Source of the DNA: Flavobacterium sp. TR2
GTDB taxonomy: Bacteria; Bacteroidota; Bacteroidia; Flavobacteriales; Flavobacteriaceae
DNA: 64,000 bases
Direction of reading: 5' to 3'
Assembly: GCF_025252405.1 (NCBI RefSeq)
Contig: NZ_CP104307.1
Location: 2,108,001 to 2,172,000 of the forward strand
Program-made: the position numbers and the translations under genes
Notes under the pieces: model-generated
The model's input: only the letters and a program-made list of their open reading frames with translations
The model's database searches: none
Told to the model about the DNA's origin: nothing
Shown: in pieces, positions 14,837 to 24,498 of the stretch
Layout of the letters: each line of letters begins with the position of its first letter
Numbering within the stretch: the first letter of the stretch is position 1

Positions 14837-17398
14837 TTACAGCGAATACCTAAATGTAACTCCGTAAGTTCTTTGATCGCCAAGAACCCCAGCATATTGA
14901 CCTGTGTTACCACTTGCAGGCAATAATTGCTCATAGTAATCTTTATTGAAAAGGTTTCTTCCCCAAATTTGAATAGATAAACCTTGAGAAGCACGGAAAC
15001 CTAAACGGGCATTAAAGATCGCATAGCCTTGTACAACCAAATATTTTGAAGCCGAAGGGCTTGAAGAAAATTCAGAACGAGCATATCCATCAGCAGCTAA
15101 GAAAATTTTTCCAGCATTACCAAAGAATCTTGCATTATCAGAAAGCTCACCTCCAAGTGAACCTGCCCATCTTGAAGCGCCTGGCAATTCTGTTCCAGAA
15201 ACATCTTTATAAGCTACTTGAACTCCATTCACAACAAGTCCTGTTTCTTCTAGTGGAAGTGGAGCATTTGTAAATTTAACATATTTGCCATCTGTATAAG
15301 TTGCCGCACCATTGATAGTCAAATGCGAGTTGATAACAAAACTAGCATCCAATTCTGCACCTCTCACACGCACCTTATCTGCATTTGCAAGATATCCGCG
15401 ATTTACGCCTAATTCAGCCGCTTGTACATTGGTTTGGAAATCTTTAATGTCTGTATTGAAGAACGTAAGGTTGAATATTGAATTTTTAAACGGAGAAGTT
15501 TTTACGCCAAATTCATAATGATACACTTTTTCAGGTTTAATCACCGCAAGTTCAGTCATCGGCTGTCCAGCAGAATTTGATGGAAGTCCAGCGACATTTA
15601 CCCCAACAGGTTTGTAGCTTTTCGCGAATGTTCCATAAACGTTAATCTTGTCAGATGCTTTATAAGTAAGCGTTATGTTTCCAGAAAAGTCTGTGTTATC
15701 TGTATCAGAATCAAATGCCTGATCTGAGTATACTGATTTTTTCAAAGCCAATAGGGCAGGATCTGTAGTTTGAAGCCCCCCATAAGTTTTACGGGCATAA
15801 TGAGCATCTTTTTTGTCAAAATTATATCTTAAACCCGGTAAAATATGGAAGCGCTCAGTTAAAGCCCAGTCAATTTGACCAAATACCGCAGCACTAGAAG
15901 CTCTAATTCTCGCATCTGTATGAATTCCGTAGCCTTCAAAAAGACCTGGAGTTTTCCATAGAGGGCTAGTTGAGCTTTGAGAGAATCTCCATTGAGCATT
16001 TCCTGATTCTTCTGTACCATTTGTCTGAGAAGTCTGATCGATAAAGAATACCCCTGCAACACCACTAATTTTTGAAGTCAGTTGTCCGGCATAACGAACC
16101 TCTTGCGTAACCTGAGTTTGTCTTGTTGGATTCTGAGATTTAGCTAAAACCTGCAATCCTGTAAAATCCCTGTCGTTTGAAGGATCCCAGTTCCAAAAAC
16201 GCCAAGCTGTTGTAGAAGTAAGCGTTCCGCCACCAATTTTGGTGTCAATGTTTAACGAAACTCCTCCTAAATCTTGTCCAGAACGCCAAGGAGTGTCATG
16301 ATCTATCTTGCGGTCAAAAGCATTTAAACTTGGCAATTGATAATTTAAATCTTTAATGATAGCATCAAACTGACGGTATGCAGCTCTTTGAGTCGGAGCA
16401 ACACCAGCAACAACCTGTGCATATCCGTCAGGACGCTGTGTCGTAAGATCTCCTGCAAAAGTAACATTTGTATTTTCTGTAGGAGTCCATAATAATTGTC
16501 CTCTAAAACCTTGATTGTTTAAAGTGTTTGTTGATCTTCCTGTAACAATATTGTCAATTAAACCATCACGCTGAGTTCCTGAAAAAGATAAGCGTCCTGC
16601 CACTTTTTTTCCTAGTGCGCCTGTTATAGAAGCTTTAGCTTGTAAAAAAGCATAATTACCATAACTCAATTCAAAATTGGCACCAGTTGTAAAACTTGGT
16701 TTGCGAGATGTAATATTAAAAGCACCTGAAGTCGTATTTTTTCCAAATAAAGAACCTTGAGGACCTCGCAATACTTCAATTTGCTCTACATCAATAAAAT
16801 CTAAAGTAGTCGCTGCTGGGCGGGCATAGTAAACGCCGTCAACATAAAAACCAACTCCTGGATCGATACCATCATTTGTAAGTCCAAATGGAGAACCTAA
16901 ACTTCTAATGTTGATTCCAGTATTTCTTGGGTTAGATGAATATAATTGCACCGATGGAACCAATTCTTTAATGCGGTTAACATTAAATGCTCCTGCTGCT
17001 TCTGCTTGTTTTCCTGTAACGACAGAAACGGCAATTGGCACATCTTGCACTTTTTCTATTCTTCTTCTGGAAGAAACTACAACCTCAACAAGTTTGTTTT
17101 CTTCGCGTAAAGTAACCAATATTGGCGAAGCTGGAATGGCAGTGATTTCAAGTTCGGCAGTATTATAGCCAATATATTGAACTAAAAGTGTAACAGGTAA
17201 TTTTCCTTGAGATTCTATTGAAAATCGACCTTCAGAATCTGTAATTGTGCTAAAAGTTGTTCCTTTAATGACCACATTGGCTGCTTCTAAAGGCGTATTT
17301 TGATCAGTAGTTACAACTCCTTCAATTTTTTGGGCGAAAGAGATTGAGAAAGTTAAAACTGCAAGTAATGTAAAGATATTTTTTAGGGATGTTTTCAT
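14837..17398 (-). CDS. TonB-dependent receptor with CarboxypepD_reg domain
   Basis: The 853-residue protein has a signal peptide (NIFTLLAVLTFSISFAQ), a CarboxypepD_reg-like domain (about 24-108), a TonB plug (QDVPIAVSVVTGKQAEAAGA to IEVLRGPQGSLFGKNTTSGA, about 120-230) and a 22-strand-type barrel ending DQRTYGVTFRYSL. It imports a scarce solute across the outer membrane with TonB energy. Unlike a SusC it is of ordinary receptor size and has no SusD beside it. Its leader contains a 36-codon Met/Cys-ending peptide (17447-17557), and the Rrf2 regulator is next upstream. I infer a sulfur compound or metal complex as ligand, but this is not shown by the receptor itself. Confidence 0.93.
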   Translation of the reverse strand: MKTSLKNIFTLLAVLTFSISFAQKIEGVVTTDQNTPLEAANVVIKGTTFSTITDSEGRFSIESQGKLPVTLLVQYIGYNTAELEITAIPASPILVTLREENKLVEVVVSSRRRIEKVQDVPIAVSVVTGKQAEAAGAFNVNRIKELVPSVQLYSSNPRNTGINIRSLGSPFGLTNDGIDPGVGFYVDGVYYARPAATTLDFIDVEQIEVLRGPQGSLFGKNTTSGAFNITSRKPSFTTGANFELSYGNYAFLQAKASITGALGKKVAGRLSFSGTQRDGLIDNIVTGRSTNTLNNQGFRGQLLWTPTENTNVTFAGDLTTQRPDGYAQVVAGVAPTQRAAYRQFDAIIKDLNYQLPSLNAFDRKIDHDTPWRSGQDLGGVSLNIDTKIGGGTLTSTTAWRFWNWDPSNDRDFTGLQVLAKSQNPTRQTQVTQEVRYAGQLTSKISGVAGVFFIDQTSQTNGTEESGNAQWRFSQSSTSPLWKTPGLFEGYGIHTDARIRASSAAVFGQIDWALTERFHILPGLRYNFDKKDAHYARKTYGGLQTTDPALLALKKSVYSDQAFDSDTDNTDFSGNITLTYKASDKINVYGTFAKSYKPVGVNVAGLPSNSAGQPMTELAVIKPEKVYHYEFGVKTSPFKNSIFNLTFFNTDIKDFQTNVQAAELGVNRGYLANADKVRVRGAELDASFVINSHLTINGAATYTDGKYVKFTNAPLPLEETGLVVNGVQVAYKDVSGTELPGASRWAGSLGGELSDNARFFGNAGKIFLAADGYARSEFSSSPSASKYLVVQGYAIFNARLGFRASQGLSIQIWGRNLFNKDYYEQLLPASGNTGQYAGVLGDQRTYGVTFRYSL

Positions 17399-17446
17399 TT
17401 TTATATTAAGTATATGTGATTAGTAGAATTTAAAATTAAATTTTTT

Positions 17447-17557
17447 TTACCAACACATACACATCATAGATGAAACAGCATTTGCAGCTGTGAATTTATT
17501 ATTATAATTTTTTTGCAAAAGATTTTTTCCACCTGATTGACTAGAATGTACTTTCAT
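17447..17557 (-). CDS. 36-residue leader peptide ending MMCMCW
   Basis: On the minus strand ATG at 17557-17555 opens a 37-codon frame closing at TAA 17447-17449. It reads MKVHSSQSGGKNLLQKNYNN, then KFTAANAVSS and the tail MMCMCW. It sits 48 bases before the TonB receptor and 45 bases downstream of a good -7 box (TATATTTG). Its position, small size and run of Met, Cys and Trp codons just before the stop suggest a regulatory leader peptide whose ribosome senses Met/Cys supply or a metal. A Cu(I)-binding peptide is another possibility. No terminator hairpin separates it from the receptor, so control would act on translation or Rho. Confidence 0.6.
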   Translation of the reverse strand: MKVHSSQSGGKNLLQKNYNNKFTAANAVSSMMCMCW

Positions 17558-17603
17558 GAGTTAAGAGTTAAAATTTTGTAAATGATTAGTTAATTATTTT
17601 TGG

Positions 17604-17611
17604 CAAATATA
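17604..17611 (-). promoter_or_regulatory. -7 box ahead of the leader peptide
   Basis: On the minus strand TATATTTG fits TAnnTTTG exactly. It places a start site about 40 bases before the leader ATG, downstream of the Rrf2 gene, so the leader and receptor can be transcribed separately from Rrf2. Confidence 0.55.
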
Positions 17612-17655
17612 TATAATTAATTCTATCGATTTACTAGACTTTATGAGATATTTTT

Positions 17656-18069
17656 TTATTTTTTTACTAGTGAGGCGATTGTGATGCCTTCCATAGCCTT
17701 CAAAGTTTTGTCTCTAATCAGCATTAAACCGTGACGCAGACTGCATTCAGACTCGGTTTTGCAATCCGAGCAAGGCTCGTAAAAATTTAAAGAAGCGCAT
17801 GGCAAAAGTGCAATTGCACCGTCAAATAATCGGTGAATTTCTGCCAAAGTGATGTCATTTTTTGATTTAATTAGATAGTATCCTCCAAATTTTCCCTGCT
17901 TACTGCTTACAAAACGTCCGCGTTTTAGATCTAACAAAATCTGCTCTAAAAACTTTTTGGGAATGTTAGCGCCATCAGCAATTTCTACAGTTCTAGAAAT
18001 GTGATTTTCGTCTTGTTCTGCTAAATAAAGTAAGGCCTTAAGGGCGTATTTTGCTTTATGTGATAACAT
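17656..18069 (-). CDS. Rrf2-family transcriptional regulator
   Basis: The 137-residue protein begins MLSHKAKYALKALLYLAEQ, the usual Rrf2 start. It has a winged helix with IPKKFLEQILLDLKRGRFVSS and GKFGGYYL, then a dimerisation helix. Between the two it carries four cysteines in the pattern PC-x8-C-x2-C-x5-C, as in iron-sulfur sensors of the IscR/NsrR group, although the spacing differs from IscR. Rrf2 proteins sense Fe-S status, nitric oxide or cysteine. It stands just upstream of the leader peptide and TonB receptor and is their most likely regulator. The effector is unknown. Confidence 0.88.
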   Translation of the reverse strand: MLSHKAKYALKALLYLAEQDENHISRTVEIADGANIPKKFLEQILLDLKRGRFVSSKQGKFGGYYLIKSKNDITLAEIHRLFDGAIALLPCASLNFYEPCSDCKTESECSLRHGLMLIRDKTLKAMEGITIASLVKK

Positions 18070-18162
18070 CTATTAATAAATTGTAAAATGTAAATGTATG
18101 ATTTTTTAATATGGAAACCTAGACTTGAAACTTGAAACAAAGAAAATTAGAACCAGAATAAA

Positions 18163-18999
18163 TTACCAGCCTCCGCTAGATCCGCCGCCAGAGAAACCTC
18201 CACCGCCAAATCCGCCTCCGAAGCCTCCGCCACCGCCGAAACCTCCGCCAGATGATCCGCCTCCGAAGCCTCCAAATCCGCCTCCGCCACTTCTTCCAAG
18301 ATTGCTTAGAATAATAACATCGAGCAGGCTAGGGCCTCCACCGCCATTGTTGCCAGAATTTCCTCCGCCGCCTCTTTTATTTCGAGACAGTAAGATTAAA
18401 ACAATTACAACAATTGCTATAAAAGGGAAAATAGGAAAGTCTTGCCCTTTTGCTTGTTTGCGTTCGCCTTTGTATTTTCCTTTAAAAACATCAATAATAG
18501 CATCAGTTCCTTTATCAAGGCCATTATAAAAGCTTCCCGCTTTAAATTCTGGTATGATAATATTTCTGATGATTGTACCTCCAATTCCCGCCGTTAGACG
18601 ATCTTCTAATCCATAACCAGGATTAATTGCAATCTTTTTTTCATTTTTTGCCAAAAGAATTACAACTCCGTTATCATCTTCTTTTGTTCCTCCAATTCCC
18701 CAAGTCTGACCCCACTTAGTTGCCAGCTGGCTTACATCTTCGCCTTTTAGGCTTTCAATAGTAATAACAACAATTTGAGTAGTGGTAGAATCCGAGTAGC
18801 GGATTAGTTTTTCTTCCAATTGCGCTTTTTCGGTCGAACTTAAAATGTTGGCATAATCGTAAACAGAAGTCTGAAAACTAGGTTTTGGCGGAATCTCAAA
18901 TTGTGCAAAAATCGTATTGCTGATAAAAAATGCGATAAACAAAAGAGTAATCTGAAAAATTCTATTTTGATTTGAGATTTTATTTATGGAATTTTTCAT
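18163..18999 (-). CDS. TPM-domain membrane protein with Gly-rich tail (YgcG-like)
   Basis: The 278-residue protein has a signal peptide and then a TPM domain (about 35-170) with VYDYANILSSTEKAQLEEKL, TTQIVVITIESLKG and KIAINPGYGLEDRLTAG. A transmembrane helix (IFPFIAIVVIVLILL, about 195-212) leads to a C-terminal tail of Gly, Phe and Ser repeats such as GGGFGGFGGGSSGGG. This architecture matches YgcG/TPM phosphatase-fold proteins of the envelope. It starts three bases after the second TPM gene and ends a five-gene minus-strand run with LemA, a pairing conserved across bacteria and linked to envelope maintenance. Confidence 0.9.
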   Translation of the reverse strand: MKNSINKISNQNRIFQITLLFIAFFISNTIFAQFEIPPKPSFQTSVYDYANILSSTEKAQLEEKLIRYSDSTTTQIVVITIESLKGEDVSQLATKWGQTWGIGGTKEDDNGVVILLAKNEKKIAINPGYGLEDRLTAGIGGTIIRNIIIPEFKAGSFYNGLDKGTDAIIDVFKGKYKGERKQAKGQDFPIFPFIAIVVIVLILLSRNKRGGGGNSGNNGGGGPSLLDVIILSNLGRSGGGGFGGFGGGSSGGGFGGGGGFGGGFGGGGFSGGGSSGGW

Positions 19000-19002
19000 T
19001 AT

Positions 19003-19440
19003 TTATCCTTTTGAGATTTCGTTAGATAATTCGTTGATATCGTCTTCCTGAGAAGGAAAGTATTTTTTGAGCTGTTCTCCGGCATTCAGAATGCCGTCAA
19101 CAATTCCTTGTTTAAAATTGCCGGCTTTAAAATGATTTACCATAATGTCTTTGGTGCAATCCCAAAAATCATTAGATACCAAATCATTAATTCCTTTGTC
19201 GCCGCAAATCACAAAGTTTTTGTCTTCAACTGCAAAATAGAGCAGCACTCCATTTTTCAATTTAGTTTCATCCATTCGCAATTCGTGAAAAACTTCTAAA
19301 GCCCGATCAAAATGGACTTTAGAAGTTGTTTTTTCTATATGTACTCTAATTTCGCCAGAAGTATTATTTTCGGCCATGCGAATAGCTTCAACAATTTCCT
19401 GCTCTTCTTCTTTGCTTAAAAAATCTTCTACTTTTGACAT
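19003..19440 (-). CDS. Soluble TPM-domain protein
   Basis: The 145-residue protein is a lone TPM domain with no signal peptide or membrane helix: EEEQEIVEAIRMAENNTSGE, IRVHIEKTT, NGVLLYFAVEDKNFVICGDKG and the final helix NAGEQLKKYFP. It is the shorter partner of the membrane TPM protein encoded just after it. The two together with LemA form the usual lemA-TPM-TPM set of Bacteroidota. The biochemical role is unknown; the plant relative TLP18.3 has acid phosphatase activity and takes part in photosystem II repair. Confidence 0.9.
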   Translation of the reverse strand: MSKVEDFLSKEEEQEIVEAIRMAENNTSGEIRVHIEKTTSKVHFDRALEVFHELRMDETKLKNGVLLYFAVEDKNFVICGDKGINDLVSNDFWDCTKDIMVNHFKAGNFKQGIVDGILNAGEQLKKYFPSQEDDINELSNEISKG

Positions 19441-19493
19441 TTGAGTAATTTTAGATTGCTGATTTTAGATTTTAGATTGTGGTCTAAAACTCC

Positions 19494-20078
19494 TTAGAAT
19501 TTTACTTCAACAGGTTTATCTGCGCCAGTAGAAGCTTCAAAGTATGGTTTTTCTTTGTATTCGCTCAAGAACCATTTGTTAGGAATAGACAAGATGTAGC
19601 CGTTGTAAACCTGTACAGCTTCGTTAAAACGTGTTCTAGCTGTTAAAATCTGGTTTTCAGTACTTGCCAATTCGTCTTGCAGTTTCAAGAAGTTCTCATT
19701 AGCTTTTAAAGTTGGATACTGTTCAACAGAAACCAATAATTTTGATAGAGATGAAGTTACCCCGCTTTGAACTTGGTTGAATTGCGCTAACTGTTCTGGA
19801 GTTACATTGCTTGGATCAATTGTTACCGAAGTAGCTTTTGCACGAGCTTCAATTACAGCAGTTAAAGTTCCTTTTTCAAAATCTGCGGCACCTTTTACAG
19901 TGTTTACTAAATTCCCGATAAGATCATTACGTCTTTGGTAAGCCGTCTGAACATTTCCCCACTCTTTATTTACAGCCTGGCTGTGTTGTAAAGCGGTATT
20001 TTTAATACCAATCGACCAAAATGCGATAATAGCAATAAGCGCTACAATAATTCCTACAGGGATTAACCACTTTTTCAT
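19494..20078 (-). CDS. LemA-family membrane protein
   Basis: The 194-residue protein has one N-terminal membrane helix (VGIIVALIAIIAFWSIGI) and a long helical bundle with the family signatures VNKEWGNVQTAYQRRNDLIGNLVNTVKG, in which the Asn-Asp/Leu-Ile-Asn pattern is plain, LKANENFLKLQDELASTENQI and VYNGYILSIPNKWF. LemA proteins face the periplasm, and their function is poorly defined. It lies 53 bases upstream of the TPM genes and 34 after the MerR regulator. Confidence 0.93.
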   Translation of the reverse strand: MKKWLIPVGIIVALIAIIAFWSIGIKNTALQHSQAVNKEWGNVQTAYQRRNDLIGNLVNTVKGAADFEKGTLTAVIEARAKATSVTIDPSNVTPEQLAQFNQVQSGVTSSLSKLLVSVEQYPTLKANENFLKLQDELASTENQILTARTRFNEAVQVYNGYILSIPNKWFLSEYKEKPYFEASTGADKPVEVKF

Positions 20079-20112
20079 ATTTGTTTTGATTTAAGTTTAT
20101 TTCTATTTTTAA

Positions 20113-20445
20113 TTACAATTCGTTTTTTATATCGTTCAGTTGCGTTTTTATCGACTCTAATTTACGTATTATTTCGAATTTATCTAACGTTTTCTTCTGA
20201 CCTTCTTTTAAGTGTGTTTTGGCGCCTTCAAGCGTAAATCCCCTTTCTTTTACTAAGTGATAAATCAATTGGAGATTCGTAATATCTTCTGGGGTGAACA
20301 TTCTATTTCCTTTGGCATTTTTTTTAGGTTTTAGAATGTCAAATTCGCTGTCCCAAAATCGTATCAAAGAAGCATTGACATTAAAAGCTTTGGCTACTTC
20401 GCCAATACTGTAATATCTTTTATCTTTAGAAAGTTCAATATGCAT
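20113..20445 (-). CDS. MerR-family transcriptional regulator
   Basis: The 110-residue protein has an N-terminal MerR winged helix (YYSIGEVAKAFNVNASLIRFWDSEFDILKP, then GNRMFTPEDITNLQLIYHLVKERGFTLEGAKTHL) and a short C-terminal coiled coil for dimerisation. It has no effector domain or cysteines, so it is not a metal sensor. It is located between the M23 peptidase and lemA in one run, and probably controls or is co-expressed with these envelope genes. Confidence 0.9.
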   Translation of the reverse strand: MHIELSKDKRYYSIGEVAKAFNVNASLIRFWDSEFDILKPKKNAKGNRMFTPEDITNLQLIYHLVKERGFTLEGAKTHLKEGQKKTLDKFEIIRKLESIKTQLNDIKNEL

Positions 20446-20494
20446 GGTTCGATTTTTTTCTATTTTTATTTCAAAAATACTATTTTTTGTACTA

Positions 20495-21472
20495 TTAATC
20501 TAATGATTGATTTTCTTGGTTTGCCATTTGCGAAATCGCCACATATTCGACAGCTGAAATATTTCCGTAATAAAAATTCAGCGGATTGACCACTTTTCCA
20601 TCTTTATGCACTTCATAATGGCAGTGCGGGCCTTCAGATCTTCCAGTGCTTCCTACATAGCCGATAACATCTCCACGTTTTACCCTTTGTCCCGGACGGC
20701 AGTTGTATTTGCTTAAATGCGCATACAAACTTTCATATCCAAAACCGTGCCTGATCACGATATGGTTTCCGTATCCAGATGCAGTATTGTCAGCTCTTTC
20801 GACCACTCCATCGCCTGTTGCATAAATGGGCGCTCCCGTATTGGCGGTGAAATCCATTCCGTTATGCATTTTTCGCACTTTCGTGAAAGGGTCAATGCGA
20901 TATCCAAAACCTGACGCGACTCGTTTTAAATTTTCATTTCGAACTGGCTGAATGGCAGGAATCGCTAGCAATAAATTTTCTTTGGCTCCAGCCAATTTTA
21001 AAATTTCATCTAAAGATTTGGACTGAATCGCCAATTGTTTCGAAAGTTTGTCAACTCTTTTTGTCGCATTCAAAACCAATTGAGAATTGTTATATCCCTC
21101 TAGAGCTTTATACTTGTCAGAATTTCTAAAACCGGCTTTCCGAATTGAATCTGGAATTTCAGTTTTGTTAAAATAAACGCGATAAATATTATTGTCACGT
21201 TCTTCTAATGCGTCTGCGGCTTCGTCAATTTCGTCCAGTTTTTTATTCAAAATCGAATATTGAAGCTTTAAATTTTCAATTTCGCGCGCCTGCAAACGAT
21301 CTTTGGGAGTTTCAAAATAAGGCGTATTAATTAAAAGGACAAAAACTAAAAAGCCAAACAATGCCGAGGCTAATAAAAACAGTAAGGCGTAACCAATTTT
21401 AATTCTTTTTCTGGTTTTTATTTTCGTATAAGCCAGATTTTCTGGGTCGTAATAATATTTTACTTTCGCCAT
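20495..21472 (-). CDS. M23-family peptidoglycan metallopeptidase
   Basis: The 325-residue protein has a cytoplasmic N-terminus, a membrane helix (LLFLLASALFGFLVFVLLI), a coiled coil (about 60-135) and a C-terminal peptidase M23/LytM domain. Zinc-ligand motifs are visible: HNGMDF (HxxxD) and HCHYEVH (HxH), with GYGNHIVIRHGFGYESLYAHL between them. It should cut peptide cross-links in murein or, if degenerate, activate an amidase. It heads the MerR-lemA-TPM run on the minus strand and is divergent from alaS. Confidence 0.93.
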   Translation of the reverse strand: MAKVKYYYDPENLAYTKIKTRKRIKIGYALLFLLASALFGFLVFVLLINTPYFETPKDRLQAREIENLKLQYSILNKKLDEIDEAADALEERDNNIYRVYFNKTEIPDSIRKAGFRNSDKYKALEGYNNSQLVLNATKRVDKLSKQLAIQSKSLDEILKLAGAKENLLLAIPAIQPVRNENLKRVASGFGYRIDPFTKVRKMHNGMDFTANTGAPIYATGDGVVERADNTASGYGNHIVIRHGFGYESLYAHLSKYNCRPGQRVKRGDVIGYVGSTGRSEGPHCHYEVHKDGKVVNPLNFYYGNISAVEYVAISQMANQENQSLD

Positions 21473-21749
21473 ATTTTAAAATACGCTATTTTTGCTCCCT
21501 GTAAAATAAGTTAGTCGCATAAAACTGCTAAATGTTTCAGCTGTTAGATACTTTTTTTACAAGAATTAATGATTAGATATTGGGGCTATTTTATCATTAG
21601 ATAATGCGCAAAATAGGCAATTTATTGTTTAAATTATAAGTTTTTTGATTACATTATAAAAAACTTAACGCATCATCAAATGAATATATTAGCTAATGAT
21701 CTAGTTTTCAAATTGACACAATAAATTGACACATTTTTCTAATTTAAAT

Positions 21750-24389
21750 ATGAAATCACAAGACGTACGTAAACAATTTTTAGATTTTTTTGAGAGTAAA
21801 GGGCATACTATTGTTCCTTCAGCTCCTATTGTTCTTAAAGACGACCCAACCCTAATGTTCAATAACTCGGGGATGGCCCAGTTTAAAGAATTTTTCTTAG
21901 GAAACGGAACTCCAAAAAGTCCAAGAATAGCCGATACGCAAAAATGTCTTCGTGTTTCAGGAAAACATAACGATCTTGAAGAAGTAGGTATTGATACATA
22001 CCACCACACTATGTTCGAAATGTTAGGAAACTGGTCTTTTGGCGATTATTTCAAAAAAGAAGCAATCACTTGGGCTTGGGAATTACTGACAGAAGTGTAC
22101 AAAATTCCTAAAGAGAACCTTTATGTTTCTGTTTTTGAAGGAAGCAAAGAAGATAACGTTCCGTTTGACCAAGAGGCTTGGGATATTTGGAAAACATTAA
22201 TTGACGAAGACCGAATTGTTCTAGGAAATAAAAAAGACAATTTCTGGGAAATGGGAGATCAAGGACCATGCGGACCTTGTTCTGAAATTCACGTTGATTT
22301 GCGTTCTGAAGAAGAAAAAGCGCTGAAACCAGGAAAAGGTGAAGTAAATGGCGATAACCCTCAGGTGGTTGAAATATGGAATAACGTATTTATGGAATTC
22401 AATCGAAAAGCTGATGGTTCCTTAGAAAAACTTCCTGCTCAACACGTAGACACAGGTATGGGATTTGAGCGTTTGTGTATGGCTTTGCAGGGAAAAACAT
22501 CTAATTATGATACTGATGTTTTTATGCCTTTAATTAGAGAAATAGAAACGATTACAGGAGCAAAATATACACCTAATGAAGTAACAAACATTAGTGAAGA
22601 ACAAAATAAAATGAATATCGCTATTCGTGTGGTTGCAGATCACGTGCGTGCTGTAGCTTTTGCTATTGCTGACGGACAATTGCCTTCTAACACCGGAGCG
22701 GGATATGTAATTCGTAGGATTTTGCGTCGTGCTATCCGTTACGGATTTACTTTCTTAGGAACAAAAGAGCCGTTTATCTATAAATTGGTAGAGACTTTAA
22801 GCGAGCAGATGGGAGATTCTTTCCCAGAAATCAGAACGCAGAAAGCACTTTGTTCAAATGTTATTCGTGAAGAAGAAAATTCATTCCTAAAAACATTAGA
22901 TCAAGGATTAATTCTTTTAGATGCTGTAATTTTAAATAATACAGGAGATACAATCGACGGTAAAAAAGCTTTCGAATTGTACGATACATACGGTTTTCCA
23001 ATTGATTTAACTGCTTTGATCCTTTCTGAAAAAGGATTAAAATTAGACGAAGAAGGATTTCAAGAGCAATTGCAATTGCAGAAAGAAAGATCTCGTGCTG
23101 CATCAAAAGTTACGGCTGGAGATTGGAATGTAATTATTGAAGATGATATTCAGGAATTTGTTGGATATGACAGATTATCGCAACAAGTGAAAATCACGAA
23201 ATACCGTAGAGTTGAAAGCGCAAAAGATGGAGAGGTTTTCCAATTGGTTTTCAATGCAACGCCATTTTATGGAGAAAGCGGAGGACAAACGGGAGACAAA
23301 GGGTATTTAGAAGCTCAAAACGGTGATATTGTTTATATTGTCGATACTAAAAAAGAAAATAACCAAACAATACATTTAGCAAAATCGTTACCAGAAAACC
23401 TTACAGGAACTTTTAACGCGGTTGTTGATGCTAATCAGAGAGCTAAAACTTCATCAAACCACTCTGCTACACACTTGCTGCACCAGGCTTTACGTAAGAT
23501 TTTAGGAACTCATATTGAGCAGAAAGGTTCGATGGTAAGAAATGCTTCATTGCGTTTTGACTTTTCTCATTTCTCTAAAGTTACCGATGAGGAATTAGTA
23601 GAGGTAGAAAACTTCGTAAATGCAAGGATTCGTGAGAGTTTGCCATTGATCGAAAAAAGAGCGATTCCGAAAGAGCAGGCTCTTGAAGATGGTGCAATTG
23701 CTTTGTTTGGTGAGAAATATGGAGATTTAGTTCGCACCATTAAATTTGGAGATTCTGTCGAATTATGCGGAGGAACTCACGTTGCAAACACATCTGATAT
23801 CTGGCATTTTAAAATTGTTTCTGAGGGAGCTGTTGCAGCAGGAATCAGAAGGATTGAAGCGATTACAAGCGAAGCGGCAAAAGAATACTTTGAGTCGCAA
23901 GCTGTTTCTTTAGCTGAAATTAAAGAAGCGCTTAAAAATGCTCAAGATCCAGTAAAATCGATTTTGGCACTGCAAGACGAAAATGCGCAATTGAAAAAAC
24001 AATTGGAGGCTTTATTAAAAGATAAGGCAAAAAATATGAAAGCTGATTTGGCTAAAGAATTGCAAGAAATCAATGGAGTTCAGTTCTTAGCAAAACAAGT
24101 AGATTTAAACCCTGAAGGCGCTAAAGATTTAGCTTACGAATTGGGCGGTTCTTACAACAACTTATTTGTGGTTTTCGCAACTGCTCACGAAGGAAAACCG
24201 ATGCTGACTTGTTACATTTCTAAAGAAATTGTAGCAGAGAAAAACTTAAACGCTGGGCAAGTTGTTCGCGAATTAGGAAAATACATCCAAGGAGGAGGAG
24301 GAGGGCAGCCTTTCTTCGCAACTGCAGGAGGTAAAAATGTTGACGGAATTGGAGAGGCTTTAGCTAAAGCGGTTGATTTTGTTAAATAG
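21750..24389 (+). CDS. alaS: Alanyl-tRNA synthetase
   Basis: The 879-residue enzyme charges tRNA-Ala. The class II catalytic core begins [20 protein letters not shown] with [11 protein letters not shown] and [28 protein letters not shown]. The editing domain has the zinc-binding [11 protein letters not shown] and CGGTHV. The C-terminal oligomerisation domain ends [19 protein letters not shown]. The ATG at 21750 is chosen because the family starts there; an upstream in-frame TTG is not needed. The length is typical. It is followed by a complex repeat region rather than a simple terminator. Confidence 0.98.
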   Translation: MKSQDVRKQFLDFFESKGHTIVPSAPIVLKDDPTLMFNNSGMAQFKEFFLGNGTPKSPRIADTQKCLRVSGKHNDLEEVGIDTYHHTMFEMLGNWSFGDYFKKEAITWAWELLTEVYKIPKENLYVSVFEGSKEDNVPFDQEAWDIWKTLIDEDRIVLGNKKDNFWEMGDQGPCGPCSEIHVDLRSEEEKALKPGKGEVNGDNPQVVEIWNNVFMEFNRKADGSLEKLPAQHVDTGMGFERLCMALQGKTSNYDTDVFMPLIREIETITGAKYTPNEVTNISEEQNKMNIAIRVVADHVRAVAFAIADGQLPSNTGAGYVIRRILRRAIRYGFTFLGTKEPFIYKLVETLSEQMGDSFPEIRTQKALCSNVIREEENSFLKTLDQGLILLDAVILNNTGDTIDGKKAFELYDTYGFPIDLTALILSEKGLKLDEEGFQEQLQLQKERSRAASKVTAGDWNVIIEDDIQEFVGYDRLSQQVKITKYRRVESAKDGEVFQLVFNATPFYGESGGQTGDKGYLEAQNGDIVYIVDTKKENNQTIHLAKSLPENLTGTFNAVVDANQRAKTSSNHSATHLLHQALRKILGTHIEQKGSMVRNASLRFDFSHFSKVTDEELVEVENFVNARIRESLPLIEKRAIPKEQALEDGAIALFGEKYGDLVRTIKFGDSVELCGGTHVANTSDIWHFKIVSEGAVAAGIRRIEAITSEAAKEYFESQAVSLAEIKEALKNAQDPVKSILALQDENAQLKKQLEALLKDKAKNMKADLAKELQEINGVQFLAKQVDLNPEGAKDLAYELGGSYNNLFVVFATAHEGKPMLTCYISKEIVAEKNLNAGQVVRELGKYIQGGGGGQPFFATAGGKNVDGIGEALAKAVDFVK

Positions 24390-24420
24390 AGATTTTAAGA
24401 TTCTGAGATGCTAAGGGACT

Positions 24421-24439
24421 ATCCCGAAGCTTCGGGACT
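24421..24439. repeat. AGTCCCGAAGCTTCGGGAT repeat copy (inverted)
   Basis: ATCCCGAAGCTTCGGGACT is the inverse of the 19-mer at 9456 and 27420 with one base changed. Confidence 0.65.
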
Positions 24440-24465
24440 AAGTTTTTTTACAATATTTTAAAAGC

Positions 24466-24498
24466 AAACCCGGCAGGTTTTTAAAACCTGTCGGGTTT
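24466..24498. terminator. Hairpin repeated at 52938, probable alaS terminator
   Basis: AAACCCGGCAGG-TTTTTAAAA-CCTGTCGGGTTT forms a 12-bp stem with one G:T pair, followed by TTTTG. It differs by a single base from the hairpin at 52938-52971. Confidence 0.7.

Noticed and set aside
18125..18529. Pro-rich plus-strand frame of 134 codons
   Set aside because: It is the complement of the Gly-rich tail of the TPM protein; polyproline arises from GGN codons read backwards.
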